From positions 310,001 through 374,000 of the forward strand of contig NW_020289986.1 in the NCBI RefSeq assembly GCF_003144245.1: 64,000 nucleotides of DNA, in the 5' to 3' direction. Below the pieces are notes generated by a model, which made no database searches, was not told the DNA's origin, and saw only the letters and a program-made list of their open reading frames with translations. The position numbers and the translations under genes were made by a program. Positions 1 through 8,847 of the stretch are shown one piece after another (within the stretch, counting starts at the first letter, position 1; every line of letters begins with the position of its first letter). The DNA is from Jaminaea rosea (Eukaryota; Basidiomycota; Exobasidiomycetes; Microstromatales).

Positions 1-1
1 T

Positions 2-783
2 GTCAAGACCAAGGACTACGTTCAGGTCACGGGCCAGGGTAACTTCACCAACATCGGTATCCCCGAGGGCGACGCTGGAGGCGAGATGGACCCTCACGGC
101 GAGGACGACCTGATGAACCCCATCGGTGGCGTTGTTTACTCGACTGTTGTGCCCGGCCATGAGGGCACTCCCTACCAACTCGGCGAGTGGACCAACTTCA
201 TGAGCTGGAACCAGTTCTGTCTTCGTGCCTGCTGGGGTACCAATGCTAGGGCGCAGTGCCAGCACATCGTGAGTAGCATGACCATGACATCGACTCGCCA
301 TCCAATACTGACCTTCTTGCCACTTTCGCCACCACTCCCCGATAGTACGACGTTCTCGGCTGCACCTGGAACATTCCCGCCAACTACGGCGAAGGCTTCG
401 AGTCGTGCGAAGGTGACATCGCCATGATCCAAGGCGTATACGACGGGTCTACCTTCTACCAGGGTCAGCCCAACACTCCTGCCCCCCACCCGGCCCCGTC
501 TAGCTCGCGCTGCTCCTCCATGTCGTCAGTCGGCAACGGTGGTCTCCTCCTCGCTGCTAGCCTCCAGACGTCAAGCAGCGCCGCTCCTGCTTCCAGCTCT
601 GCTGCTGCAGGATCTTCAAGTGGAATGCAGACCGTCGGCAGGCAGACGGGAGCTAGCTCCGGCGCCAATGCCGCCGCCACTGGCTCTTCAAGGGACAATG
701 CTTCTTCTGGCGCTGCCTCTACGATGGTCGTCGGTGCCGCTGCGGGTATCGTTGCCCTCGTCGGCGCCGCTATGGTTCTCTAA
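2..783 (+). CDS. 3' part of a macrophage-activating-glycoprotein-like secreted GPI-type protein (5' truncated by the window)
   Basis: The reading frame is open from base 2. One intron at 269-345 (GTGAGT donor, TAG acceptor, phase 0) joins the two coding parts, and the stop is at 781-783. The N-terminal part, including any signal peptide, lies outside the window. The folded part is rich in Trp, Cys and Asn (for example NFMSWNQFCLRACWG, and GCTWNIP after the splice). I associate this pattern with the basidiomycete family annotated as macrophage activating glycoprotein; its biochemical role is unknown. The tail is a Ser/Ala-rich stalk followed by a hydrophobic C-terminus (VVGAAAGIVALVGAAMVL), typical of a GPI-anchor signal, so a cell-wall or plasma-membrane surface location is inferred. 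The family name rests on memory of the motif and is less certain than the GPI-type architecture. Confidence 0.7.
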
Positions 784-1124
784 GTGAGCGAGCACACCAA
801 GCATAATGCTCGCATCACGGACTAATCCTACAACAAGAAAAGGCCTCGCCTCGTATGCAGGACTCGCCATACCCCCCCTCATCCCTCCCCGCTTTTGTCC
901 ACTCGTTTCATCTTCTCCACCCACTGTTGTTCATACCTCTGCTCTGAATTCATCCACTGCATTGCATTCATCCTCGCCGTGCGCGCGCGACGCCCCGTGT
1001 GGCCCCTTCCTACGATATCAGAAGCTCGTTGACGACGGCTCGAGCGCTCTGCCCTTCGCCATCAATGATCGCAAGCACCAAAGGAGATTCCTCGCCATGC
1101 CGTAGCGCAGACGAAGCAAAAAGA
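784..1124. other. intergenic, nothing recognised
   Basis: Region between the GPI-protein stop and the tRNA. It presumably carries the 3' UTR of the upstream gene. Short open frames here have no family features. Confidence 0.6.
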
Positions 1125-1213
1125 TGGACAAGACCGGAGTCGAACCGATGGCCACACGCAGAATCACAAAATAAACCTGCGAAGCGCATACTCTACCACT
1201 GAGCTACATGCCC
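1125..1213 (-). tRNA. tRNA-Ala(CGC) with a 17-nt intron
   Basis: On the minus strand the sequence folds into a full cloverleaf: acceptor GGGCATG/CTTGTCC, D stem GCTC/GAGT, anticodon stem TGCGC/GCGTG, T stem ATCGG/CCGGT with loop TTCGACT, and discriminator A at 1125. The anticodon loop reads TTCGCA before the intron, giving anticodon CGC. A G3-U70 wobble pair is present, the classic identity element for alanyl-tRNA synthetase. The intron lies at 1161-1177, directly 3' of position 37, the canonical site for eukaryotic nuclear tRNA introns. The CCA end is not encoded. Position 6-67 is a T-T mismatch, which is slightly unusual. Internal A and B boxes for RNA polymerase III are part of the D and T arms. 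Confidence 0.92.
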
Positions 1214-1345
1214 ATTACTCGGAAAAGATCAATGTACACAATATAGCAAGCTTACTCGTTTTGTCGGTGCCCCGCCTCGAGCTGCAAGCTGCCGGCGGCT
1301 AGGCCACTCGCCGTGCTATCTTCCTCCCATCTCTCCACCACCACC

Positions 1346-2681
1346 ATGATACCATCACGGACGGCAACGCAGCTGGCCGTGGCCTCGTCGTCACGAGGCG
1401 CTACAGCTTCACTGGCAAGACAACTTCCTCCAACAGTCAACGCAAAGCAACTACGACAGAAGGTACAAGTGAGTTACCCCTTGCTCTCCACCTCTCCATT
1501 GCAAATGCTCACCCATCGCATCATCCCCGCAGCAACGCATAGCATACATCGACTCTGAGCAGCCTCAACACCGCAATAGTCTGCGTCCGCCACTGCCACC
1601 TCCCATCTCACCTCACGCATCGTCCTCCAAGTCTGCTCCTTCATTGGTCGACTCCCACTCCCGGCACCACAGCTACCTGCGCATCTCCCTCACTGAGCGT
1701 TGCTCCTTTCGCTGCACCTACTGCATGCCTGCTGAGGGTGTCCCGCTCACGCCTGACGACCGATTACTGAGCACAGAGGAGGTGAAGCGGATAGCTCGAG
1801 TCTTTGTTCAGATGGGAGTCAAGAAGATCCGTCTCACGGGCGGGGAGCCGACCCTCCGCAAGGATCTAGTGGACATTGTCCGCTACTTAGACTCGCTGCG
1901 GGGCGAAGGACTAGAGAGTATCGGCATCACGACGAACGGGCTGGTTCTCGCTCGATCACTTCCCGAATTGGTGGCAGCCGGCCTCACGCATGTCAACATC
2001 TCCATTGACTCGCTCCTGCCGGACCGATTCGCTTCCATCTCCCGCCAGTCACCCAAGACCCTTGCGAGAGTCCTCGCCACAATCGACGACTCGCTCCGCT
2101 ACGCCCCGCAGCTCAAGGTCAAGCTCAACGTCGTAGTCATCAAGGGGATGAACGATGACGAAGTCGCCTCCTTCGTCGAGATGACCCGGCATCGCAACTT
2201 GGATGTGCGCTTCATCGAATACATGCCCTTCAACAGCAACGCTTGGTCCACTCAAGCCCTCATCCCCGCTGCTGAGCTGCTACAGCGTGTGCAGGCCGCT
2301 CATCCACCGGGCTCAGTGCAGCGGCACGTAGATGAGGCAAACGATACGACGCGGCACTACGCCATCCGCGGGTACAAGGGCAGGTTCGGATTCATCTCAA
2401 GCATGACGGACCACTTCTGCTCGACCTGCAATCGGGTACGAGTACTAGCGGACGGCAACCTCAAAGTGTGCCTCTTTGGGAACAAGGAGGTCTCCCTGCG
2501 CGATGCGATGCGGAGCGATCAGGTGGATGACGAGGGCCTGGGCAAGCTGATCTCTGGCGCGCTGGATAGGAAGCATTTCAAGCACGCGGGGATGAGGGAC
2601 CCCAAGGAGATCTGGGAGGCAGCAGAGGGACGGAGTCTTGGTGGTGGGTTGGGCAGGGAAATGAGTAGGATCGGTGGCTAG
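1346..2681 (+). CDS. GTP 3',8-cyclase (MoaA / MOCS1A type), molybdenum cofactor synthesis step 1
   Basis: Radical-SAM enzyme that converts GTP to the cyclic intermediate from which cPMP is made. Exon 1 is 1346-1468 and exon 2 is 1533-2681 (intron 1469-1532, GTGAGT...CGCAG, phase 0), giving about 423 residues. The first 41 residues are rich in Arg, Ser and Ala with no acids, like a mitochondrial presequence, matching the mitochondrial site of this step. The radical-SAM cluster CSFRCTYC has cysteines near 98, 102 and 105, followed by TGGEPTLRKDL. The second cluster has cysteines near 337, 340 and 354 (Cx2Cx13C, the MoaA pattern). The protein ends in Gly-Gly, the C-terminal signature needed in MOCS1A. 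The MoaC-type frame starts 21 bp after the stop in the same frame. An in-frame ATG at 1313 is a possible earlier start. Confidence 0.93.
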
Positions 2682-2702
2682 GGGCCAGGGGAGGGGCTCT
2701 CT

Positions 2703-3737
2703 ATGACACACTTCTCTAGGGTGACAATCTCGCCTCAATGGAGCCCCCGCCCCCGCACTATGCCACGGCTGTCGCATGCAGCCACACCGAGCAGGCGACG
2801 CCTCTTCCACACGAGCTCCTTGCTCCAACGCAGCTCTCCAGAAGACGAGGATGTCAATCCATGGGCCGAGCTTGACGAGTCCGTCGAGGGCTGGAGCGAA
2901 AAGGCCACGCGCGCCTCGCCTGCCTCGCCTGCATCGCCCTCGTCCTCCCCTGATAGCGCCAACGCCATTTCGTCCTCGGTGGATGGCCAAGACCTCAGCG
3001 CTGAGGAGCGGATGCTACTTCAAGCCTTCACCTCGAAGCTCGATCGCCTCAGTGGCGATCAGCCTCCCACAAAGGCAGCGCAGGCCATGAATTCGACGTC
3101 TTATTCGCCGACACCCCGCATTCATCATCCTCCGCCGGCCGCGCAGCAGCAACGCTATTCTGAGGCAATGACAGAGGCGTCCGCCTCGCAGCCTCGCCTA
3201 ACCCACCTCGACCCCACAACCTCACAGCCACGCATGGTTGACGTGTCCTCCAAGCCCTCAACGAATCGCACAGCCACGGCGATGGGCAAAGTCTTCCTCC
3301 CTCTTCACGTCCTGCCCCTCCTAGACGGCGCCAGCAGCTCTGACGGCGAGATCGCCTCACCAGCAGGCAAAGGCCCCGTCTTCAGTACCGCTCGCCTCTC
3401 GGGCATCCTGGCAGCAAAGCGCACAGCCGAATTGATTCCCCTCTGCCACACTGTCCCCCTCGATAATGTTGACTTGTCCTTCTCGCTCGTCCTTCCACCT
3501 GGGTACGATTTCGACCCTGAGGAGCTACCACCTCGCCCTCATGTGCTGATTGAGGCGACGTGCAGCACGCGTGGACCGACAGGAGTGGAGATGGAGGCTC
3601 TCACGGCGGTGAGCGTTGCGGCTTGTACGGCGTGGGATATGTTGAAGAGCGTGGCGGGGAGGGAGATGGAAGTTGGCGAGATCGCGGTGGTGAGGAAGAG
3701 TGGCGGAAAGAGTGGAGACTGGGTTCGCGATGTGTAG
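2703..3737 (+). CDS. cyclic pyranopterin monophosphate synthase (MoaC / MOCS1B type)
   Basis: Catalyses the rearrangement of the MoaA product to cPMP. The 344-residue frame has a MoaC domain in its last 150 or so residues: AAKRTAELIPLCHTVPLDNV, then CSTRGPTGVEMEALTAVSVA and AWDMLKSVAGREMEV, which hold the conserved Lys, His, Asp and Glu of the family. The first 50 residues include RRRLFHTSSLLQR, which resembles a mitochondrial presequence on its own. A disordered linker of about 140 residues separates the two parts. The ATG lies only 21 bp after the MoaA stop and in the same frame, so the pair resembles the bicistronic MOCS1 locus of animals, in contrast to the fused CnxABC of Aspergillus. 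Whether this ORF is translated on its own or reached by splicing from the MoaA exon cannot be decided from sequence alone. Confidence 0.9.
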   Translation: MTHFSRVTISPQWSPRPRTMPRLSHAATPSRRRLFHTSSLLQRSSPEDEDVNPWAELDESVEGWSEKATRASPASPASPSSSPDSANAISSSVDGQDLSAEERMLLQAFTSKLDRLSGDQPPTKAAQAMNSTSYSPTPRIHHPPPAAQQQRYSEAMTEASASQPRLTHLDPTTSQPRMVDVSSKPSTNRTATAMGKVFLPLHVLPLLDGASSSDGEIASPAGKGPVFSTARLSGILAAKRTAELIPLCHTVPLDNVDLSFSLVLPPGYDFDPEELPPRPHVLIEATCSTRGPTGVEMEALTAVSVAACTAWDMLKSVAGREMEVGEIAVVRKSGGKSGDWVRDV

Positions 3738-3771
3738 AGCTTGAGCGAGGAGACTGGGATCAGCACTCCGG

Positions 3772-5430
3772 CTAGGTCACCATAAGCCCGCCACCCTGCG
3801 GGTGTAACAGGGCTATTGTCAAGGCGATGATGGTTAATGCAAAGACAAAGGCCCTGCCGCCGTCACCCAGATGGATATCGAGTTTGATACTTGCGTCGAT
3901 GCCTGAGATGCTCGCTGGTGGGAGGAGTGGGACTGAGACGTGCAGGAATTGGGCTGGAATTTGAGCTGGGCCTGGGATGCTCGATGCTGGAAGCGACGAG
4001 CCCTTCTCGCTGCATTTGATGGCGGATGTCGGTGGCATTGGCGGCGTCAGGTCTTTGAGAAGCTCCTCAATACGCCGCTGCCCCGCAAGCAGCTCCTCTG
4101 CTACGGTCTGCGGCGTTGTTGGCGGTGGTGAGACCTTCTCTGGATGCCCTTGCGAGCTGGCTGTCTCAATGCCTCTTGTGTGATCATGGCCATGTAAGTC
4201 GGCCACTCCAGCCTCTGCTAATGCTGATGCTGTTGGTGCTGATGCTGTCGGCGCTGATGCCCGTAGTCGCGCCTGCAACGCACATGTCCCTTCCACGAGC
4301 CGCCAGAGCATCTCAAGACGGTGTGCTTCCTTCTGAAGGCTCGGCGCGGCTCCCGAAAGTAGCTGGTCTAGCGGCGAAACTTCATCTAGTTGAGCGGCGT
4401 GTCCTTCGCCATCGACCAAAGGTACCAGCAGCTCAAGGATCCGTTCTTGTCTTTCCTCTTGCGCGTGCGCATACGTCCCCTCCCTTGTCCGAACTTCTCC
4501 ATGATCAAGCTCCTCCTCGTCACCGTCCTGCACCCTCTCCACCAGCTCGATCGTCCACTTCATCAGCCTTCGACGGATGTCTCTCCAACCACCTTTGCTC
4601 GCCTCCTCCAGCCATTGCTCTGTCAGTTCGCGCCGCTGCTCCTCCGAGATCAGCGTGCTGTAAGTTGCCGCTTCGCCTACATTCTTGGCCTTGATGAGAG
4701 ACAGAGTCGAAAAGTCATGCGAGAGCAGAGTGGACGTTGACAGGCTCGCAGCCGCCAACGTTGGGTTGGAGGGAAGCCAGCTGACGGCAAGGAGGGGGAG
4801 CATTCAGCAACGTCTTCTTGCTTTGCGAAGCCTGGCCGACCGACCGACTCACTTGTGTACCATCTGCTGATTCGCCCCCTCATCCAAGCTCCAAGCCTTA
4901 CTCTCGCTCAGAAGCGCTTCAGCCTCGCGCTCAACATCGAGCAGTCGCGCCACCTCCCTCGCGGCGCTCAATCTCAACCAGACCTCTCCGCCGGCCTTGA
5001 CCTCGCCAGGCTCGAGCGGTTCAGCGCCCAGCAGTCCAGTCTCCCAGTGCTGACCTCTGCGCAGGTCGAGAGCGAGTAGGACGCGCAAGGGAGACGCGGA
5101 GTGAGGGGGAAGCAGGCAGAGAGAGGAGAGGGAGATGAATGGTTGAGAGAAAGGGGTCGGGTCGATTAGACGGAGCAGTGGAGCCTGACTGGCTTGTAGC
5201 GTGTGCGACGTAAGAGCGAGACAAGGGGTCAGATAGTACAGTGGCTTGTGCACTGAGGTGGTAGAGCGACGAGACGAGGCTGGGCTTCGCAGCAAGCGCT
5301 CAGAGGGTATCAACCGGAAGGTCAATGGCGCGGGGCGTCGCAAGGCGAGCTTGTCCCATGTCAGAGCGGAGGTGGCTCGATCCTGCTGGCCATTGCTGCG
5401 TGGCGGCTCTGTTACTCGAGACGTGGCCAT
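3772..5430 (-). CDS. unrecognised protein with one C-terminal membrane segment
   Basis: Two exons: 5430-4853 and 4780-3772. The intron at 4781-4852 has a GTGAGT donor, a branch-like GCTGAAT, a CAG acceptor and matching phase 2. The product is about 528 residues. Residues 1-190 are moderately hydrophobic with a Leu/Pro-rich stretch; the middle is charged and helical (EEQRRELTEQWLEEASKGGW), followed by acidic and Gln-rich segments. An ASAPTA repeat occurs twice near the plus-strand position 4240. A single hydrophobic stretch (FVFALTIIALTIALL) sits about ten residues from the C-terminus, so it could be tail-anchored. I do not recognise a family. It is convergent with the MoaC gene, whose stop is only 34 bp away. 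An in-frame ATG at 5556 would add 42 residues. Confidence 0.7.
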
Positions 5431-5632
5431 GTAGTTGGAGAGAAAGGCCGGAGGTGCGTGACAGGGGAAGGAAGGAAAAAGGGAAGGGAAGACGCGAAGC
5501 GAGACCAGACAAACGCGGGGAAATGAGTCGAGCTTCGCCCTCACGCTCTCACGCACGGGCCCTCACAATTGAGAGTGCTATCATGAAGCGAGCTGAAGAT
5601 GTACAAGGTGATGCGCCCTTTCGTCTCGACGC

Positions 5633-8600
5633 TCAGCCAAGCATGGCCACCGGTGCGGTATTACTGGCCCCTGCCCTCCCAGTCTGCGAGTCAGGACCGG
5701 CGGGTCCACCCTGTCCCCCTCCCACCCATCGCATACCTCGACTGAGAGTCCCACCAAAACTGACTCCAGTCTTCTTCTTTCCAGCCTTCGCCTTGTCATC
5801 ATCCGTGGATCGCTGACCCTCAGCTCCTCCCGCTGCGGCCGCCTCCGCATCAGTCTGTCCGCTCCCTATCCTAAGCAGCTTAACAGTCGGTCGCTCAAAG
5901 ATCTGCATGATCCCGTTAGAGTAGAAGAGCAACATGTTGCTCGGCCTGAATCGGATCCCAAGCAAGGACGTGAGCTGAGATGCCTGGTAAGTGCTGATGG
6001 GGTTGAGTTGCGCGACTTGCTGCCTAGGCGGGGCAGGGTGGTAGATCGAGTCGGGCATATCATCCTCCCCGAGAGGGGCGGCACCGGCGGGAGAGTCGTG
6101 TCCTCTACTACTGCGACCATGTCGATGAAGCGGGGCTCCGTGCGGACTTGCGTGATGCCCGCCCGTGGCTGAACCTGGCCTGCCTCTTCCCGCTGAGCCG
6201 GCCGTCCCCTTTGGCCTGGCAAGGCTCGCCCCCGAAAAGTCCCAAAGCAACACCTTGCCGTCCTCACCTACGCTCCCGAACCGATACGTCCTGTCCCCCT
6301 CACGCCACCTGTACGGATCAAACGCCACATCCCTCACCCAAGATGAGTGGCCCACGCATCGAGCAACGAGACGAGACTCGCTCCCGCCTCCCGCAGCCGC
6401 CGCGCCAGAATCGCGAGGATGGTAGATACTGACCAAATCGTCGCAGCTCGTAGCGAGCAGGAAGCGACCATCCGGGCTCCATGCAAGGGAGAGGAAGGGC
6501 CCGAAGTAGCTGGCGTGGCAAGCGATCAGCTTCTCAGTTGTCAAGTCGATGATCCTCAGAAGCCCATCCTCGCCAGCTACAGCTATGCACCCTAAATCGG
6601 GCGAGATGGCAAAGTCGTTTAGACGGGAGGAGGCGGAGATGCGCCAGTGGGTGAGAGGATTCTTGGTCCATGTCGATGCGGAGGTTGAGGTGGACGTAGG
6701 CGCCTCAAAGGTGGTGGAGCCAGACAAGGAGGATGGCTCATCCCCGCTTCCCGTTACGGAGACAGAGGGAACTGCGTTAGGGCCCGCGCCAGATTGCGAG
6801 ATAGAGGCCTCTCTGCGTCTCTGTGACCCGAGGCCGCGGCTGAGCAGGCTTGACCCTGTAGTCGAGGGCGGCTCGTCCCCGCCGCCCGGGTGAGTCGTGG
6901 AGCCAGGCGTACTCATCCCGCTCAGACCCGGCATAGCGTTGCGTTCGTTGTTTGGTGAAGCGATCCCGCCAGCTGATGTCGCGAGGACGGTAGCATTGTC
7001 CGCTCCCGGCCGACTGACAAGGATGCTCCGCTTCGGGTCCCAGGCATTAGCCGGCAGGCTGAGCGAGGGCAAGGTACTCTTGCGCGCGGGTGTAGACGAG
7101 GTCGGCGTGTCTGGCGGGCCATCAAGGACCTCCATCATCTCGCTCGAGCCACGCGCTCCCGCACCTGCTGCTGCTGCTGCTGCTGCCTGTACCTCCGTTT
7201 CCTCCTCAATGCCTCCTGCCCCCTCCCTCAGCCGCTGGACTGCCTCCCTCTGCCTCCTATTCGGCTTCACGCTCCAACTGCGAGGACTCCACCCCTTGTG
7301 CACCTCACAATCCTCCCTCTCCCTGTCCCAGACGATCATGGTCCCATCCGCATGCGCCGACACGAATAGACCCTGATGGGTCGCGCTTGGCAGCCAGCGA
7401 ATCTTGGTCACGCCCGAGTCGGTCACTAGCCCTCCCTTGTTGAATCGGGAGTAGCGCAGCCCGAGGGCATCTAACCACAGAATATCACCGGTGGGGAAAC
7501 CGATGATGACGTCCAAAACGGAGGGGGAGCGGGTGAGTTGGTTGACATCGTGCGCCGAGGGTGGGGATGCGAAGAGGAATCGCCCGAGGGGCTCACGTTT
7601 CCCTGTTGCGTCTGCGAGCCACAAGAGCGTGCGGCCGCGTTGCGTGAAGACCATGGGCTCGCTACCTTCTCCAGCGGCCTTCTCCAGCTGAGTCAGGACG
7701 TCCTTGAGATCAGGGTGAATCTGTGTCTTGACGACGAAGGACGAATTGGACTGACGGACGGCATTCTTTGGCTTAGGCGGATTCTTGGGGGGCTTGTACA
7801 ACGAAGCCGGGCCAGTCTCTGATCGAACGGAGAGCATGGAAAGCTGGCGATCCAGATCGAGTGTCCCTCCGCCTTGACCATTGGAAGTAGGAAGAAATCC
7901 GTACGATGCGAGCGAGGACATGCCGAGGATGCCGCCTTGACCTCCGGTCGTCGTGGCCGGAGGTGCGTCTATGCCTTGCGAGACGAGGGCTCCCTCAATC
8001 ACAGGGTCCGGGATATTGTGACGCAGGCCTGTACCTTTACTCTGTAAATGACGACCATTCGTACTGCTGCCCCCCGATGAGGAGGCAGTAGCTGCTGTGC
8101 TCCCCTCTGCAGACTCGTTCTGCCCTCCTTTACGCTTCGACGAGGAGGCGGCGCCGGTCTCGGGGTTCAGAGCAGTCGTACCGGGCCAAGGCACGCTGCA
8201 TGTACTCATGCTAGCTTCTATGGTCGGTCCGACTTCTTTGCGCCACGAGAGAGGCAAGTGGCTAACTGGCATCGGTGGAGGGCCGGCAGAAGCGGCTACA
8301 CTGTCAGGGTTGTTGGTCTGATTGGACGGGGATGGTGATAGCGAGGAGACGGCAGCTGGTATCGTCGCGCCTGGCCCGAGGAGCATGGATGTACCCCCAA
8401 GTGGTGAGGGCGAGGCTGCTGTGCTGTTGCTATTGTTGTTGGCGTTGGACTCTGCCGTTGAGTTGAGGGCATGACCGCTCAATGGCAGCTCGCCGAAGGA
8501 GGCTGCGAGTGACGTCTGGGTAAATGCGCCCTCTGGAGCTGAGAACGATGGCACAGATGGAGCCGTAGACGTCGAAGAGGCTGCAGCTGCAGCTGCCATC

Positions 8601-8638
8601 GTGGGCACAAGTTCGAAGTGTGTGGTAGTAGGGAGCAA
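5633..8638 (-). CDS. CreC / WDR20-type WD40 protein, partner of a deubiquitinase in carbon catabolite control
   Basis: Single-exon frame of 1001 residues. Ascomycete CreC binds and stabilises the deubiquitinase CreB; WDR20 does the same for USP12/46. The first 290 residues are low-complexity Ser/Ala/Gly. WD40 blades follow: ADATGKREPLGRFLF and a WD-like VIVWDRERED-type region near residues 330-440, then SRLNDFAISPDLGCIAVAGE, LSLAWSPDGRFLLATSCDD and VRDVAFDPYRW...FGSVGEDGKVLLWDF near 670-810, and a late blade at SLLGIRFRPSNMLLFYSNG. The characteristic CreC feature of a long insertion between blades is present. An in-frame ATG at 8599 (followed by a poly-Ala run) is an alternative start. The family assignment is by blade sequence and order; the regulatory role here is inferred from ascomycete homologues. 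Confidence 0.85.
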   Translation of the reverse strand: MLPTTTHFELVPTMAAAAAASSTSTAPSVPSFSAPEGAFTQTSLAASFGELPLSGHALNSTAESNANNNSNSTAASPSPLGGTSMLLGPGATIPAAVSSLSPSPSNQTNNPDSVAASAGPPPMPVSHLPLSWRKEVGPTIEASMSTCSVPWPGTTALNPETGAASSSKRKGGQNESAEGSTAATASSSGGSSTNGRHLQSKGTGLRHNIPDPVIEGALVSQGIDAPPATTTGGQGGILGMSSLASYGFLPTSNGQGGGTLDLDRQLSMLSVRSETGPASLYKPPKNPPKPKNAVRQSNSSFVVKTQIHPDLKDVLTQLEKAAGEGSEPMVFTQRGRTLLWLADATGKREPLGRFLFASPPSAHDVNQLTRSPSVLDVIIGFPTGDILWLDALGLRYSRFNKGGLVTDSGVTKIRWLPSATHQGLFVSAHADGTMIVWDREREDCEVHKGWSPRSWSVKPNRRQREAVQRLREGAGGIEEETEVQAAAAAAAGAGARGSSEMMEVLDGPPDTPTSSTPARKSTLPSLSLPANAWDPKRSILVSRPGADNATVLATSAGGIASPNNERNAMPGLSGMSTPGSTTHPGGGDEPPSTTGSSLLSRGLGSQRRREASISQSGAGPNAVPSVSVTGSGDEPSSLSGSTTFEAPTSTSTSASTWTKNPLTHWRISASSRLNDFAISPDLGCIAVAGEDGLLRIIDLTTEKLIACHASYFGPFLSLAWSPDGRFLLATSCDDLVSIYHPRDSGAAAAGGGSESRLVARCVGHSSWVRDVAFDPYRWREGDRTYRFGSVGEDGKVLLWDFSGASLARPKGTAGSAGRGRPGSATGGHHASPHGAPLHRHGRSSRGHDSPAGAAPLGEDDMPDSIYHPAPPRQQVAQLNPISTYQASQLTSLLGIRFRPSNMLLFYSNGIMQIFERPTVKLLRIGSGQTDAEAAAAGGAEGQRSTDDDKAKAGKKKTGVSFGGTLSRGMRWVGGGQGGPAGPDSQTGRAGASNTAPVAMLG

Positions 8639-8847
8639 AGGGAGGGACAGAGGTTAGACTCAGGCGCCGCTCCTTGGTCCGCCGTACCTCGCCGACGAAG
8701 GCCGCCGCCATCGAGACGCGAATCCAAATGGCCCGAGCGTCTCGCCAGGTCGATTGGACTGAACGGCGGCAAGATCGAATGGATTAGAATGGCAGCAGCA
8801 CGAGGATCATCAGAGAGACAGTCCAGCTGCTATAGGGGTGATCTTTG

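Noticed and set aside
4116-4694. 192-codon plus-strand frame opposite the tail-anchored protein gene
   Set aside because: The minus-strand frame has a consistent splice and a membrane segment; the plus frame is the low-complexity mirror of Ser/Ala/Leu codons.
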